Notes: generated by a model from the sequence alone, not told the origin. A stretch of DNA of 28,523 bases from JAADEM01 sp965371855 (GCA_965371855.1 CBDUZZ010000062.1:1-28523); one strand, 5' to 3'. Shown: positions 1-8,700, numbered from the stretch's first letter. Program-made: numbers and translations.

Positions 1-100
1 TGCTTTAGAATTACCAATGTTTATTGTACTTTTGGAACTGCGAAACTTGAGTTAAAAACAAAAGGATTAAAAATAATAATTAAAGAATCACTAATCTTTA

Positions 101-108
101 TAAATTTG
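101..108 (+). promoter_or_regulatory. Candidate -7 promoter element for the Ig-like lipoprotein gene
   Basis: TAAATTTG matches the Bacteroidota -7 consensus TAnnTTTG and lies 36 nt before the ATG at 144. No clear -33 TTG is visible at the expected distance, so this is a single-element call in AT-rich DNA. Confidence 0.3.
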
Positions 109-143
109 TCATGAAAATATACGTTTTTTAGTTTATAGTCTTT

Positions 144-1985
144 ATGAGAAAACTTATTTATCAAGTCATATCTATTTTCACATCCCTGTTTTTAATAATG
201 GCATGTGCAAACATGGGTTTCCCTACAGGTGGCCCCAAAGATGAAGAGCCTCCATACATAAAGAAATCAACTCCTGAACAAAATGCTTTAAATTATGTGG
301 AGGAAAAGATAATCATTGAATTTAACGAGTTAATCCAGTTAAAGAATGTGAGTCAAAAGCTTGTCGTATCTCCTCCCATGAATAAAAAACCTTCTGTTGT
401 AGCTAAAGGTAAAGTACTTGAAGTTATATTTGAAGAGGAGCTGCAACCAAATGTTACATACACTTTAGACTTTGCAGATGCTATTGCAGATAACAATGAA
501 GGAAATATAATACCATCATTCAGGTTCTCTTTTTCCACCGGCGAAACGGTTGACTCATTGCAGGTTTCAGGTCATCTATTTGAATCTGACGACCTCTCAC
601 CTGCCGATGGCATTCTGGTAATGCTATATAATAATCTTGCAGACAGCGCATTCAAGACATTAGTGCCCGTACGTATGGCTAAGACCGATGAAAAAGGATA
701 CTTTTCCATTCAAAATGTACATCCGGGACGCTACCGTGTATACGCACTTGATGACAAAAACAACATCTATAAATACACTCAACCGGGTGACCGTATCTCC
801 TGGCATGACGCAATAGTTGAACCCTCTTTTGAGTATCGTCAGGTTATAGACTCAATATCCCTAAATATTGACTCTCTAACCATTGACTCAGTTGTAATAT
901 CAGAAAAGCTATTTTATACTCCTGACAGCCTTGTCATGTTTCTGTTTCAACAGGATTATAAACAACAATATCTGGTAACAGATGATCGGAAGGAAAAAGC
1001 AAAACTGTCTTTTATCTTTAACCGAACTCTCGAAAAAGACCTGAAAATTAATATCACCGGACATGAAACCAGAACCGATTGGATGTTAGCAGAATCATCA
1101 GCTACAAACGATACGTTTAATATTTGGATAACAGACAGTACTCTTTACAATAGAGACTCTCTCTCTTTTACTATCACATATCCGGTAAGGGATTCTCTAA
1201 AAAACCTTGTTGACAGAATTGATACTATCGCAATGTATTACTTTGAAAAAAATAAAAGCAAGAAAGAGAAGAAGAGTAAAAAGAAGAAAAAGAAACAAAA
1301 AGAGGAAATCCCACATATAAATATTCAAAAATTTTCAAGCAAATTAAATGTGTATTCTGCTAACAGCTTTTTATTGCCGGCTCCTTCCATCAGGTTTGAT
1401 GCTTCAGCTGTTCATCTTTATCAGCAAATAGATACTATTCAAACTCCGGTTGAGTTTGATTTCTGGCAAGACTCATTAAACATCAGAAAATATTACATTC
1501 TTCACAAATGGGAAGCCGGAGGTTCCTATGAGATGACCATTGACTCTGCCGCAATTGAAGACATTTATCATAAAATAAACTTCCCGATAGCTAATAAGTT
1601 TAAAGTAAAAACCATGAATCAGTATGGTAAAATATTTGTACAGTTTGAATCTCCAAGCGAGAATTGGCTATTGCAAATATTAAACAGCAAAGATCAGGTG
1701 GTACAACAAGGATATGTTCCAAATAACGGGAAAATTGCTTTTCAATTTTTAAATCCAGGAAATTATATGTTACGAATAATTACAGATAAAAACCGTAATA
1801 AAAAATGGGACACTGGAAATTATGATAAAAAGATACAACCCGAAAGTATAACATACTACCCCGGTAAAATAGCTTTACGGCAAAACTGGGACAAAGTCAT
1901 AATCGACTGGATTCCGGAAAACTTTGACATTTACAAGTTTTCTGAAGAGTTCAGAAAACCATCATCAACCAGAAAACAAGACTAA
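144..1985 (+). CDS. Ig-like (Big_5) domain lipoprotein, 613 aa
   Basis: Predicted cell-envelope lipoprotein of a family common in Bacteroidota. The N-terminus has a charged start, a hydrophobic run and a lipobox (LIMAC) that places the lipidated Cys at residue 21. It is followed by a PTGGPKDEEPP segment typical of this family. Residues about 38-135 resemble an SbsA-type Ig-like (Big_5) domain: a P-x-N stretch, then a beta-rich region ending in the FSFSTG motif. The rest is beta-rich with no enzymatic motif. Residues about 368-388 are an unusual near-continuous Lys/Glu run, odd for a surface protein. It appears to share a transcript with the next gene, whose ATG is 12 bp past the stop. The specific function is unknown; the family assignment is fairly sure. 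Confidence 0.85.
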   Translation: MRKLIYQVISIFTSLFLIMACANMGFPTGGPKDEEPPYIKKSTPEQNALNYVEEKIIIEFNELIQLKNVSQKLVVSPPMNKKPSVVAKGKVLEVIFEEELQPNVTYTLDFADAIADNNEGNIIPSFRFSFSTGETVDSLQVSGHLFESDDLSPADGILVMLYNNLADSAFKTLVPVRMAKTDEKGYFSIQNVHPGRYRVYALDDKNNIYKYTQPGDRISWHDAIVEPSFEYRQVIDSISLNIDSLTIDSVVISEKLFYTPDSLVMFLFQQDYKQQYLVTDDRKEKAKLSFIFNRTLEKDLKINITGHETRTDWMLAESSATNDTFNIWITDSTLYNRDSLSFTITYPVRDSLKNLVDRIDTIAMYYFEKNKSKKEKKSKKKKKKQKEEIPHINIQKFSSKLNVYSANSFLLPAPSIRFDASAVHLYQQIDTIQTPVEFDFWQDSLNIRKYYILHKWEAGGSYEMTIDSAAIEDIYHKINFPIANKFKVKTMNQYGKIFVQFESPSENWLLQILNSKDQVVQQGYVPNNGKIAFQFLNPGNYMLRIITDKNRNKKWDTGNYDKKIQPESITYYPGKIALRQNWDKVIIDWIPENFDIYKFSEEFRKPSSTRKQD

Positions 1986-1997
1986 AAAATTTATATC

Positions 1998-2309
1998 ATG
2001 TCAATTCTGTTAAACTTCGCCATGTTCCCTACCGACAAAGGTAGTAGTGTAAGCCAATATGTAAGTAAAGTGATAAAATACATCAACGATAGTGGCGTTT
2101 CCTATAAACTGAACCCAATGGGTACAACAATAGAAACTGAAACTATGGAAGAAGCGTTGTCAATTGTACAAGGAGCATATGATATTCTTGAACCTGTTTC
2201 CGACCGTATTTACAGCACCATCAATATTGATGCACGCAAAGGGAAAAGTAATATGATAACAGGAAAAATTGCATCGATAGAACAAAAAATAGGTGGTGTT
2301 AAAAAGTAA
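1998..2309 (+). CDS. MTH1187/YkoF-type thiamine-binding family protein, 103 aa
   Basis: Small cytoplasmic protein of the thiamine-binding (formerly DUF77, MTH1187/YqgV) family, ferredoxin-like fold. Family hallmarks are visible: an N-terminal FAMFPTD strand, then a Y-INDSGVSYKLNPMGTTIE segment, and a second helix-strand half with DRIYSTINIDAR. The length is normal for the family (about 95-105 aa). Family members bind thiamine or hydroxymethylpyrimidine-like ligands in some species; the in vivo role is poorly defined. No thiamine biosynthesis or transport gene is nearby, so the context does not support a role in uptake here. It sits 12 bp behind the lipoprotein gene and probably shares its transcript. 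Confidence 0.8.
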   Translation: MSILLNFAMFPTDKGSSVSQYVSKVIKYINDSGVSYKLNPMGTTIETETMEEALSIVQGAYDILEPVSDRIYSTINIDARKGKSNMITGKIASIEQKIGGVKK

Positions 2310-2310
2310 A

Positions 2311-2318
2311 TATTTTTG
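2311..2318 (+). promoter_or_regulatory. Candidate -7 promoter element upstream of the DUF3108 gene
   Basis: TATTTTTG matches TAnnTTTG and lies just after the thiamine-binding gene stop, about 80 nt before the ATG at 2400. The 90-bp gap is otherwise AT-rich and noncoding. No convincing -33 box is seen. Confidence 0.25.
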
Positions 2319-2399
2319 TTTTTCCATAAACAAAGAGAATAATACCCATTTATATTTAAACCAAAAACATTAATATAAGATAATAATTAACATCAATAC

Positions 2400-3215
2400 A
2401 TGTTAAAGAAATCATTACTTTTAGTAATCAGCTGTTTAGTCATCACCCTTTCAGTGAAAGCACAATGTAAGGACACTAATACCACATTCCGGGGAGGAGA
2501 GAAAGTTATTTATCATGCATATTACAACTGGAGCTTTATTTGGGTAAATGCCGGTGTTGTATCTTTTTTGGTTGATGATTACACTTATAACGACACACCT
2601 TCATATTTTATACGGTCTTACGGCCGCACTTATAAGTCATATGATTTTCTTTTTAAAGTACGCGACAGCTTTAAAGTATATGTTGACACACTTCATCTTA
2701 AACCTTTTGAATTTGACAGAAAAACACATGAAGGCAGCACTATTTCACATCATCATTATAAATTTAACCGGAAAATGAATACTATTCACACGTCAATAAG
2801 CAAAGACGAAGGCTCGTATAAAGATTCAGTAATGACATGGCCTGATTGCTCATTCGATGTGTTATCGATGGTATATAAAGCCAGAAATATTGATTTTAAT
2901 AAATATAGTCCTGGAGATAAAATTCCTATTAATATGATTCTTGACGGGAATACTTACAACTTATACATTCGCTATAAAGGCAAAGAGACCATCAAAAACA
3001 GAGAAGGGCGCAGGTTCAGATGTTTGAAATTTTCACCTCTGTTAGTTGAAGGATCTATCTTTGCAAGTGGTGAGGATATGACTGTTTGGGTGACAGATGA
3101 TAAAAACCGAATACCAATAATTGTAGAAGCAAAAATTCTGATTGGTTCTGTAAAAGCCATGTTTATTAAAGCCAAAGGATTACGACATCCTATGGAAGCA
3201 GAAATTACAAGATAG
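2400..3215 (+). CDS. DUF3108 domain-containing exported protein, 271 aa
   Basis: Predicted exported or periplasmic protein. Residues 1-21 form a signal peptide (Lys-rich start, hydrophobic core, cleavage near VKAQ). The mature part begins FRGGEKVIYHAYYNW and contains AGVVSF, typical of the Bacteroidota DUF3108 family, which is thought to be a beta-barrel-like lipocalin-type fold. No catalytic residues are recognised and the function is unknown. The stop codon is followed after 2 bp by the relic of a HAD phosphatase gene end on the opposite strand, so the original arrangement was convergent with overlapping 3' ends. Confidence 0.8.
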   Translation: MLKKSLLLVISCLVITLSVKAQCKDTNTTFRGGEKVIYHAYYNWSFIWVNAGVVSFLVDDYTYNDTPSYFIRSYGRTYKSYDFLFKVRDSFKVYVDTLHLKPFEFDRKTHEGSTISHHHYKFNRKMNTIHTSISKDEGSYKDSVMTWPDCSFDVLSMVYKARNIDFNKYSPGDKIPINMILDGNTYNLYIRYKGKETIKNREGRRFRCLKFSPLLVEGSIFASGEDMTVWVTDDKNRIPIIVEAKILIGSVKAMFIKAKGLRHPMEAEITR

Positions 3216-3217
3216 AA

Positions 3218-3266
3218 ATCTTCTCTGTAACATCTTTAATAGCCCCGTCATAGGCTGATGTAACTA
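3218..3266 (-). pseudogene. Relic of the 3' end of a Cof-type HAD phosphatase gene
   Basis: Positions 3218-3266 match 4579-4627, the 3' coding end of the intact HAD gene, at 44 of 49 bases by hand alignment in the same orientation. Read on the minus strand the relic encodes SAYDGAIKDVTEK, against SAYDGALKDVTEK in the intact gene. Of the five differences three are synonymous and two give conservative changes, a pattern of divergence under protein-level constraint. Continuing this frame gives a stop inside the DUF3108 gene end. The ATPase gene lies exactly between the two copies, so the ATPase seems to have been inserted at the end of an ancestral HAD gene with regeneration or replacement of that end. 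Confidence 0.7.
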
Positions 3267-3285
3267 AATGAGTTACACAATAAAA

Positions 3286-4479
3286 TCAATATAGGAATCC
3301 AAACAACCAAAGTGGAATCTTATTTTCAAAACCAAACTCAATATTATCGGCAGCAATAAAAGCATTCTCCCTTTTAGCAATTTGTTTTTGAGTTTTGTCT
3401 TTTCCTCCAATCTCAAAAAGATATTTATCATCAATCATAAAGTCTCCACTATCCGGATATGTAGCCTGATGATTTTCTGATAACTGGTTTAAGAAGAAAG
3501 TCTCTCTTATACTACCGATATTAGGAACTACTCCCAATAAGGCATACATATAATTAGTATTTGCCAAATACAGTTTCTCAGGCTTTTGCAACAGACTTAC
3601 TCCAAATGCATTCTTATGAATGCTTTTAATTATTTCAGCATCAGACAAACCATATATATATTCCAATAAGCTATTTCTGGAAATAGTAATCTTATTCGAT
3701 AAGGTAGTAATATTAGGTTTGAAAGGAACCGAATGACTTATAATTGACAACAACTGTTTTATTTTAGGAACCTTAGCTATATCTGCCTTACGTAAAACCG
3801 GCAACTCCAATTCAATAATCATATTAATTATCTCACTCAATTGCTTAAAATATAGCACCTCATCATTTTCATAAAAAGGAAAATAACCTATTCTTAAATA
3901 CTCAGTAAAATACTTCAATGGTTTAATTGTACGACCAATTTGCAGTGCTATTTCTAAATGATTTGTTAAAATATCATTTAAAGTAATTGCCTCTATTCTT
4001 ACACTATACTTAAACTCTAAAAATTCCCTAAATGATAATCCCTGCATATTATAAACCAATGCCCTTCGACTTAAATCAGCTCTGGCATTAAGTATTTCCA
4101 GTAGCGATGAACCTGTAAACACAACTTTAAGCGTTGGATTGTAATCATATACTTTTTTTATTTCAATAGCCCAATCAGGATATTTATGAACCTCGTCAAT
4201 AAACAGATACCTGCCACCCTGAGCCACAAAATCATCTACAAAATCAATGAGACTATTATCATAAAAATATGGGTCATCAAGTGCAACATATAAAGCATCA
4301 CCACTTAATCCATAAGTACTCTTAATATATTGAAGCAATAATGTTGTTTTACCTATACCTCTGGAGCCCTTAATACCAATCAAGCGTTTATCCCACGGTA
4401 GTTTGGTTATAATACTTCGTTGAAAATTATTATCAACATTATTAATCAATGCCTGATGCCTTCTTATTAATCCCTCCAT
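3286..4479 (-). CDS. AAA family ATPase with C-terminal DUF4143 region, 397 aa
   Basis: Single-protein ATPase of the AAA_14/DUF4143 family, frequent and patchily distributed in Bacteroidota. Walker A is GSRGIGKTT (residues 38-46), Walker B YLFIDEVH (91-98), and a sensor-like FTGSSLL follows (121-127). The C-terminal half has the DUF4143 pattern, including a short beta-rich end with FEIGGKDKTQKQI that resembles a nuclease-like fold. The biological role of the family is unsettled. It is flanked by two copies of a HAD gene end (3218-3266 and 4579-4627), evidence for a relatively recent insertion here. The start at 4479 is an ATG, 21 nt downstream of a TAnnTTTG-like element. It appears to be its own transcription unit. 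Confidence 0.85.
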   Translation of the reverse strand: MEGLIRRHQALINNVDNNFQRSIITKLPWDKRLIGIKGSRGIGKTTLLLQYIKSTYGLSGDALYVALDDPYFYDNSLIDFVDDFVAQGGRYLFIDEVHKYPDWAIEIKKVYDYNPTLKVVFTGSSLLEILNARADLSRRALVYNMQGLSFREFLEFKYSVRIEAITLNDILTNHLEIALQIGRTIKPLKYFTEYLRIGYFPFYENDEVLYFKQLSEIINMIIELELPVLRKADIAKVPKIKQLLSIISHSVPFKPNITTLSNKITISRNSLLEYIYGLSDAEIIKSIHKNAFGVSLLQKPEKLYLANTNYMYALLGVVPNIGSIRETFFLNQLSENHQATYPDSGDFMIDDKYLFEIGGKDKTQKQIAKRENAFIAADNIEFGFENKIPLWLFGFLY

Positions 4480-4499
4480 GTTTTGTTGCTTTGAGTTAA

Positions 4500-4507
4500 C
4501 AAAAATA
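4500..4507 (-). promoter_or_regulatory. Candidate -7 promoter element for the AAA ATPase gene
   Basis: On the minus strand the bases read TATTTTTG, a match to TAnnTTTG, 21 nt before the ATPase ATG. This suggests the ATPase came with its own promoter. No clear -33 TTG was found. Confidence 0.3.
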
Positions 4508-4565
4508 ACATATTTTGCTTAGTCCACACAACATTTAATTGATTTTTTGTTTATCCCACTCAACA

Positions 4566-5381
4566 TTATAAATTAAACATCTTTTCTGTAACATCTTTAA
4601 GAGCTCCGTCATAAGCTGATGCAACTACGGTGTATCTACGTTTCAGCTCATCAGGTGCATTCCCAACCACAAAGGCCGCATCAAAAGCCTCCAGCATATC
4701 AAGATCATTAAAGTCATTTCCCAAAACAGCCACATCGGCCTCATTTATTCGTTCAAGTTCACAAATAAACCTTAACCCTTCAGCTTTAGATACCCCCTTC
4801 CTGAAAAACTCCATCCATACACTTTTGCCGTCAATAGGAGAAGTTGCCCTGACTGTTTTAACACCTTCAACTCTTTCTGCCAGATAATTAAAAGTGTTTA
4901 CATCAGGTAAAAAAGCCAGAACCTGAGTATAATTCTTTTCAGGCAACTTATTTTCAATGGAAAAAGCAAACTGTTCGTAATGAGATAAATACCTGTCAAA
5001 ATCGGCATGATTATCTTCTATCTCGGAATAGTAAAAACAGTGATTCTCAGGTATAGGCCAGTGTAAAGTGAAATTCAGATTTTCATCTGTAAGTAAGGGT
5101 ATTATCTTTTTAGATTTCTCTACTCCGAGATGTTTTACCTGCAAAATCTGTCTGCTTTTCCAGTTATAAACTCCGGCACCTGATGAGAATACAAGATAAT
5201 CAATAGGAAAATCAAACGGAATAACATCTCTCGCCGATTTTAATGTCCTACCTGTTGCAATTACCCTTACTACACCCCTCCTGCCTAGCAGATGTAGTGC
5301 TTCAATATCCTTCTGTCTGAATCCTCCACCATCCCGGGTGAAAATTGTGCCATCCATATCTGTTGCCAATAATCTAATCAT
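4566..5381 (-). CDS. Cof-type HAD-IIB family hydrolase, 271 aa
   Basis: Predicted cytoplasmic phosphatase acting on small phosphorylated metabolites; the substrate cannot be told from sequence. Motif I is DMDGTIF with the nucleophile Asp8 and acid/base Asp10. Motif II is the VIATGR segment, and motif IV is GNDFNDLDML near residues 220-230. A type IIB cap lies between motifs II and III. The length is normal for Cof/YbiV-like enzymes. It lies downstream of metA on the same strand, separated by a 70-bp heptamer repeat tract. Its 3' end is duplicated as a relic at 3218-3266, beyond the ATPase gene. Confidence 0.9.
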   Translation of the reverse strand: MIRLLATDMDGTIFTRDGGGFRQKDIEALHLLGRRGVVRVIATGRTLKSARDVIPFDFPIDYLVFSSGAGVYNWKSRQILQVKHLGVEKSKKIIPLLTDENLNFTLHWPIPENHCFYYSEIEDNHADFDRYLSHYEQFAFSIENKLPEKNYTQVLAFLPDVNTFNYLAERVEGVKTVRATSPIDGKSVWMEFFRKGVSKAEGLRFICELERINEADVAVLGNDFNDLDMLEAFDAAFVVGNAPDELKRRYTVVASAYDGALKDVTEKMFNL

Positions 5382-5414
5382 CTTTCCCCTTTTACCATTT
5401 ACCCTTCTCCTTAC

Positions 5415-5484
5415 ACCTTATACCTTATACCTTATACCTTATACCTTATACCTTATACCTTATACCTTCTACCTTCTACCTTCT
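5415..5484. repeat. Heptamer tandem repeat (10 units) covering the metA stop codon
   Basis: Seven perfect ACCTTAT units (5415-5463) are followed by three ACCTTCT units (5464-5484). On the metA coding strand these read AGAAGGT x3 and then ATAAGGT. The last residues of MetA and its TAA stop (5453-5455) are therefore encoded inside the array. Because 7 is not a multiple of 3, slippage changes the reading phase, but ATAAGGT supplies a TAA within three units in any frame, so only the tail length and sequence would vary. Confidence 0.95.
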
Positions 5485-6394
5485 TCTCATTCAAATTAAA
5501 AGGCGTAGCCTGATAAACATAATAATTCAACCAGTTGGAATACAATAAATGAGCATGACTTCTCCATGTTGACTTCGGCTCTTTTGAGTAATCGTCATCA
5601 GGGAAATAATTGACAGGCATCTCTATTTTCAAACCTTTATCCAAATCACGTAGATACTCTTCTTTCAACGTATAAGGATCATACTCTGAATGACCTGTGA
5701 CAAATATCTGTTTTTTATCTTTCGAAATAATAAGATAAGCACCGGCTTCTTGTGAGTCTGCCAACAAGATAAGATCATCACATTTATCAACATCATCTTT
5801 TCTTACCTCGGTATACCTGGAGTGTGGTGCCATAAAGAGATCATCAAAACCACGAACCAACGGTTCATCATTTTTCAAAACACTGTGTTTGTATATTCCC
5901 GAAAGTTTCTTTTTTAGTTCATACTTTTTTATTCCGTAATGATGATACAATCCGGCTTGTGCCCCCCAACAAATATGAAACGTGTTTGTAACATGCTCTT
6001 TACTCCAATCCAATACTTCTGTCAGTTCATTCCAGTATGCAACATCTTCAAAATCCATCAACTCAACCGGTGCTCCGGTAATTATCAACCCATCATAGTT
6101 CTGTTCCTTAACTTCATCAAAAGTCTTATAAAAACTTATCAAATGATCATGAGGCGTATTTTTAGAAGTATAAGACCCGGTCATCAACAACTCAACTTCA
6201 ACCTGTAACGGGGTATTTGATAACGATCGCAATAGGTGTGTCTCTGTTTGTATTTTCAGAGGCATCAAGTTAAAAATTAAAATTCTCAATGGTCTGATAT
6301 CCTGATGAACAGCACGCTCGTCAGCCATCACAAAAACATTTTCATTTTCCAGCACCGTGCGAGCAGGCAGATTATTGGGGATTTTTATCGGCAT
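5453..6394 (-). CDS. metA: Homoserine O-acyltransferase MetA, predicted acetyl-CoA type, 313 aa
   Basis: First committed step of methionine synthesis, acylating L-homoserine. It has the MetA glutamine-amidotransferase-like fold. Cys142 (in FHICWGAQ), His235 and Glu237 (in TGHSEYDP) fall at the family catalytic positions. Residue 111 is Glu (in ITGAPVELMDFE). Established work on the family links Glu111 to acetyl-CoA use and Gly111, as in E. coli, to succinyl-CoA. I therefore infer EC 2.3.1.31 although databases often label such genes homoserine O-succinyltransferase. The last residues (about 307-313) come from a heptamer repeat and are probably not conserved. Upstream is rnr on the same strand, 49 bp away, with a candidate promoter between. 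Confidence 0.93.
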   Translation of the reverse strand: MPIKIPNNLPARTVLENENVFVMADERAVHQDIRPLRILIFNLMPLKIQTETHLLRSLSNTPLQVEVELLMTGSYTSKNTPHDHLISFYKTFDEVKEQNYDGLIITGAPVELMDFEDVAYWNELTEVLDWSKEHVTNTFHICWGAQAGLYHHYGIKKYELKKKLSGIYKHSVLKNDEPLVRGFDDLFMAPHSRYTEVRKDDVDKCDDLILLADSQEAGAYLIISKDKKQIFVTGHSEYDPYTLKEEYLRDLDKGLKIEMPVNYFPDDDYSKEPKSTWRSHAHLLYSNWLNYYVYQATPFNLNEKKVEGRRYKV

Positions 6395-6423
6395 AATTTA
6401 TCTGTAATTTGGTATACAGGTTG

Positions 6424-6431
6424 CAAAAATA
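6424..6431 (-). promoter_or_regulatory. Candidate -7 promoter element for metA
   Basis: The minus strand reads TATTTTTG followed by CA, a good match to the Bacteroidota TAnnTTTG element, 29 nt before the metA ATG in the rnr-metA gap. A TTTG lies upstream but only about 15 nt away, shorter than usual spacing. Confidence 0.35.
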
Positions 6432-6443
6432 CAAATTTTTCCT

Positions 6444-8633
6444 TTACAAACTTTTTCCTTTAAACTTCCCGGAGACTTCATATGCCGGATCAGGCAATGT
6501 AAAGTCAAGTTGCTTTTTCTCAAGGTTAGCCCTGGCCACCATCACTTTTAAAGAATCGCCCAATTGAAATTTTTTATTATTCTTTCTACCTACCAAACTG
6601 TAGTTATCTTCATCGAAATGATAAAAATCATCATCCAAATCACGTATTGGAATCATTCCCTCACACTTATTTTCAATCAGTTCCACATATATACCCCATT
6701 CAGTAACACCTGATATTACACCATCGAACACCAACCCTTGCTTATCTTTCATAAACTCAACCTGTTTATATTTAACAGATGCCCTTTCCGCCTCAGTTGA
6801 CCGCTGCTCCATATCAGAACTATGTTCGCATTTAGTTTCATATTCATCAGAGTTAACCGACTTGTCACCATCCAGATATCGTTCAAGCAACCGGTGTACC
6901 ATCATATCGGGGTAACGACGAATAGGGGAAGTAAAATGAGAATAGCTCTTAAACGCCAATCCATAGTGACCAATGTTATGAGTTGAATAAATAGCTTTTG
7001 CCATTGTTCGTACAGCAAGTGTTTCTACAATGTTTTGTTCAGGTTTCCCATGTGCCTGAATTAATATCTTATTTATTGCCGAACTAACCTGCTCTCCATT
7101 ATCGGATCTTATATCATATCCGAACCGCTTAATGAAATTTGTAAAAGTTTCAAACTTATCAGGATTAGGAACATCATGTATCCTGTAAACAAATGTTTTT
7201 GGCTTAGCGCCTTTCTTTCCTGATAATTCATTCTCACTTATCAATTTTGCCACCTCTTTATTGGCCAACAGCATAAACTCCTCAACTAACTTATTTGCAT
7301 CTTTTGATTCTTTAAAATAAACTCCCAAAGGTTTCCCATCATCATCCAAATTAAACTTTACTTCAACTCTCTCAAATGCAATAGCACCTTTTTTAAATCT
7401 CTCATCACGAAGTTTTTTTGCCAGTGTATCAAGTACCAGTATCTCATCAGCCAAATCTCCTTTGCCCGTTTCTATTACTTCTTGAGCTTCATCGTATGTA
7501 AAACGTCTGTCAGAATATATAACGGTTTTTCCAATCCATTTATTTATTATCTTAGTTGTACTATCTAACTCAAAAACCGCAGAAAAACAGAGTTTCTCCT
7601 CATGAGGTCTTAACGAACAAATAAAGTTACTTAACCTTTCAGGCAGCATTGGCACAACCCTGTCGACCAGATACACTGAAGTAGCACGTTCATAAGCCTC
7701 TTCCTCAATAATTGATTTCGGTGTTACATAATGAGTTACATCAGCTATATGCACACCCACCTCCCAATTTCCGTTATCCAGCTTTTTCAAAGAAAGGGCA
7801 TCGTCAAAATCTTTTGCATCATCAGGATCAATAGTAAAAGTGATACGATCCCTGAAATCTCTCCTTCTTTTTATCTCTTCGGGTGTAATCTCAGCATCAA
7901 TCTTTTCGGCAGCTTCTATTACCTTTTCCGGATACTTATGAGGTAAATCAAACTCAGCAAGAATAGCATGCATCTCTGCCTGATTGTCTCCTACATTACC
8001 CAACACCTCCAAAATCTCACCAATCGGATTTTTTGCTTTCTTAGGCCACTCCGTGATCTTTGCAATAGCTTTTTGTCCATTCTCAGCACCATTTAAAGCT
8101 TTTATCGGGATAAAAATATCATGTCCCATAACTCTTGAATCGACCACGAGAAACGCAAAGCCATTCGATATCTCAACCACACCTACAAAAGTATCTTTCT
8201 TACGTTTCAGTATCTCAACGACCTCTCCTTCCGGCTGATGGTGTTTTCTTCGGGCAAACTGAAGTACTTTTACAGAATCTCCATTCAAAGCTTTGTTCAT
8301 ATTCGATTGTGCAATGAATATATCCTCACCTTCATCTTCCATAACCAAGTACGCTGAACCTTTTTTGGTCATATCGATAGTACCGGTAACATAGGCACCT
8401 CTGGCCATCAACTTGAATTTTCCGGTAGAAATTTCTGTTAAGAAACCATTTTCAAAAAATTCATTAAGGATAACCTGAATCATCTGCTTGCTGGTACGAT
8501 TTTTCACCTCAAGTAGTCCGGATATCTGTTTATAGTTAAATGTTCGCTTGGGATATTTTGAAAACAAATCATTTATTAGCTTCCTAAGCTCTGACTTTTT
8601 AAGGTTTTTTGTTTTTTTCTTCTTTTTTACCAT
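6444..8633 (-). CDS. rnr: Ribonuclease R, 729 aa
   Basis: Processive 3'-5' exoribonuclease of the RNB family, which degrades structured RNA, rRNA and mRNA fragments. Residue numbers here count from a TTG at 8645. In order: a Lys-rich N-terminus, a winged-helix region (about 20-80), cold-shock/OB domains (about 83-210), the RNB catalytic domain starting at the Asp-rich IDPDDAKDFDDALS motif (about 272-285), and a C-terminal S1 domain (GVISGVTEWGIYVEL onward). I prefer the ATG at 8633 over the TTG four codons upstream because it is the first ATG and the extra residues carry no family signal. It is divergent from the MORN-repeat gene, with an inverted repeat in the shared upstream region. Confidence 0.95.
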   Translation of the reverse strand: MVKKKKKTKNLKKSELRKLINDLFSKYPKRTFNYKQISGLLEVKNRTSKQMIQVILNEFFENGFLTEISTGKFKLMARGAYVTGTIDMTKKGSAYLVMEDEGEDIFIAQSNMNKALNGDSVKVLQFARRKHHQPEGEVVEILKRKKDTFVGVVEISNGFAFLVVDSRVMGHDIFIPIKALNGAENGQKAIAKITEWPKKAKNPIGEILEVLGNVGDNQAEMHAILAEFDLPHKYPEKVIEAAEKIDAEITPEEIKRRRDFRDRITFTIDPDDAKDFDDALSLKKLDNGNWEVGVHIADVTHYVTPKSIIEEEAYERATSVYLVDRVVPMLPERLSNFICSLRPHEEKLCFSAVFELDSTTKIINKWIGKTVIYSDRRFTYDEAQEVIETGKGDLADEILVLDTLAKKLRDERFKKGAIAFERVEVKFNLDDDGKPLGVYFKESKDANKLVEEFMLLANKEVAKLISENELSGKKGAKPKTFVYRIHDVPNPDKFETFTNFIKRFGYDIRSDNGEQVSSAINKILIQAHGKPEQNIVETLAVRTMAKAIYSTHNIGHYGLAFKSYSHFTSPIRRYPDMMVHRLLERYLDGDKSVNSDEYETKCEHSSDMEQRSTEAERASVKYKQVEFMKDKQGLVFDGVISGVTEWGIYVELIENKCEGMIPIRDLDDDFYHFDEDNYSLVGRKNNKKFQLGDSLKVMVARANLEKKQLDFTLPDPAYEVSGKFKGKSL

Positions 8634-8700
8634 CTTAATATTCAATAATTTCCGTGAAAGATAATGTTATTTTAAATATTTTTTCTTCCCTACTATAACA

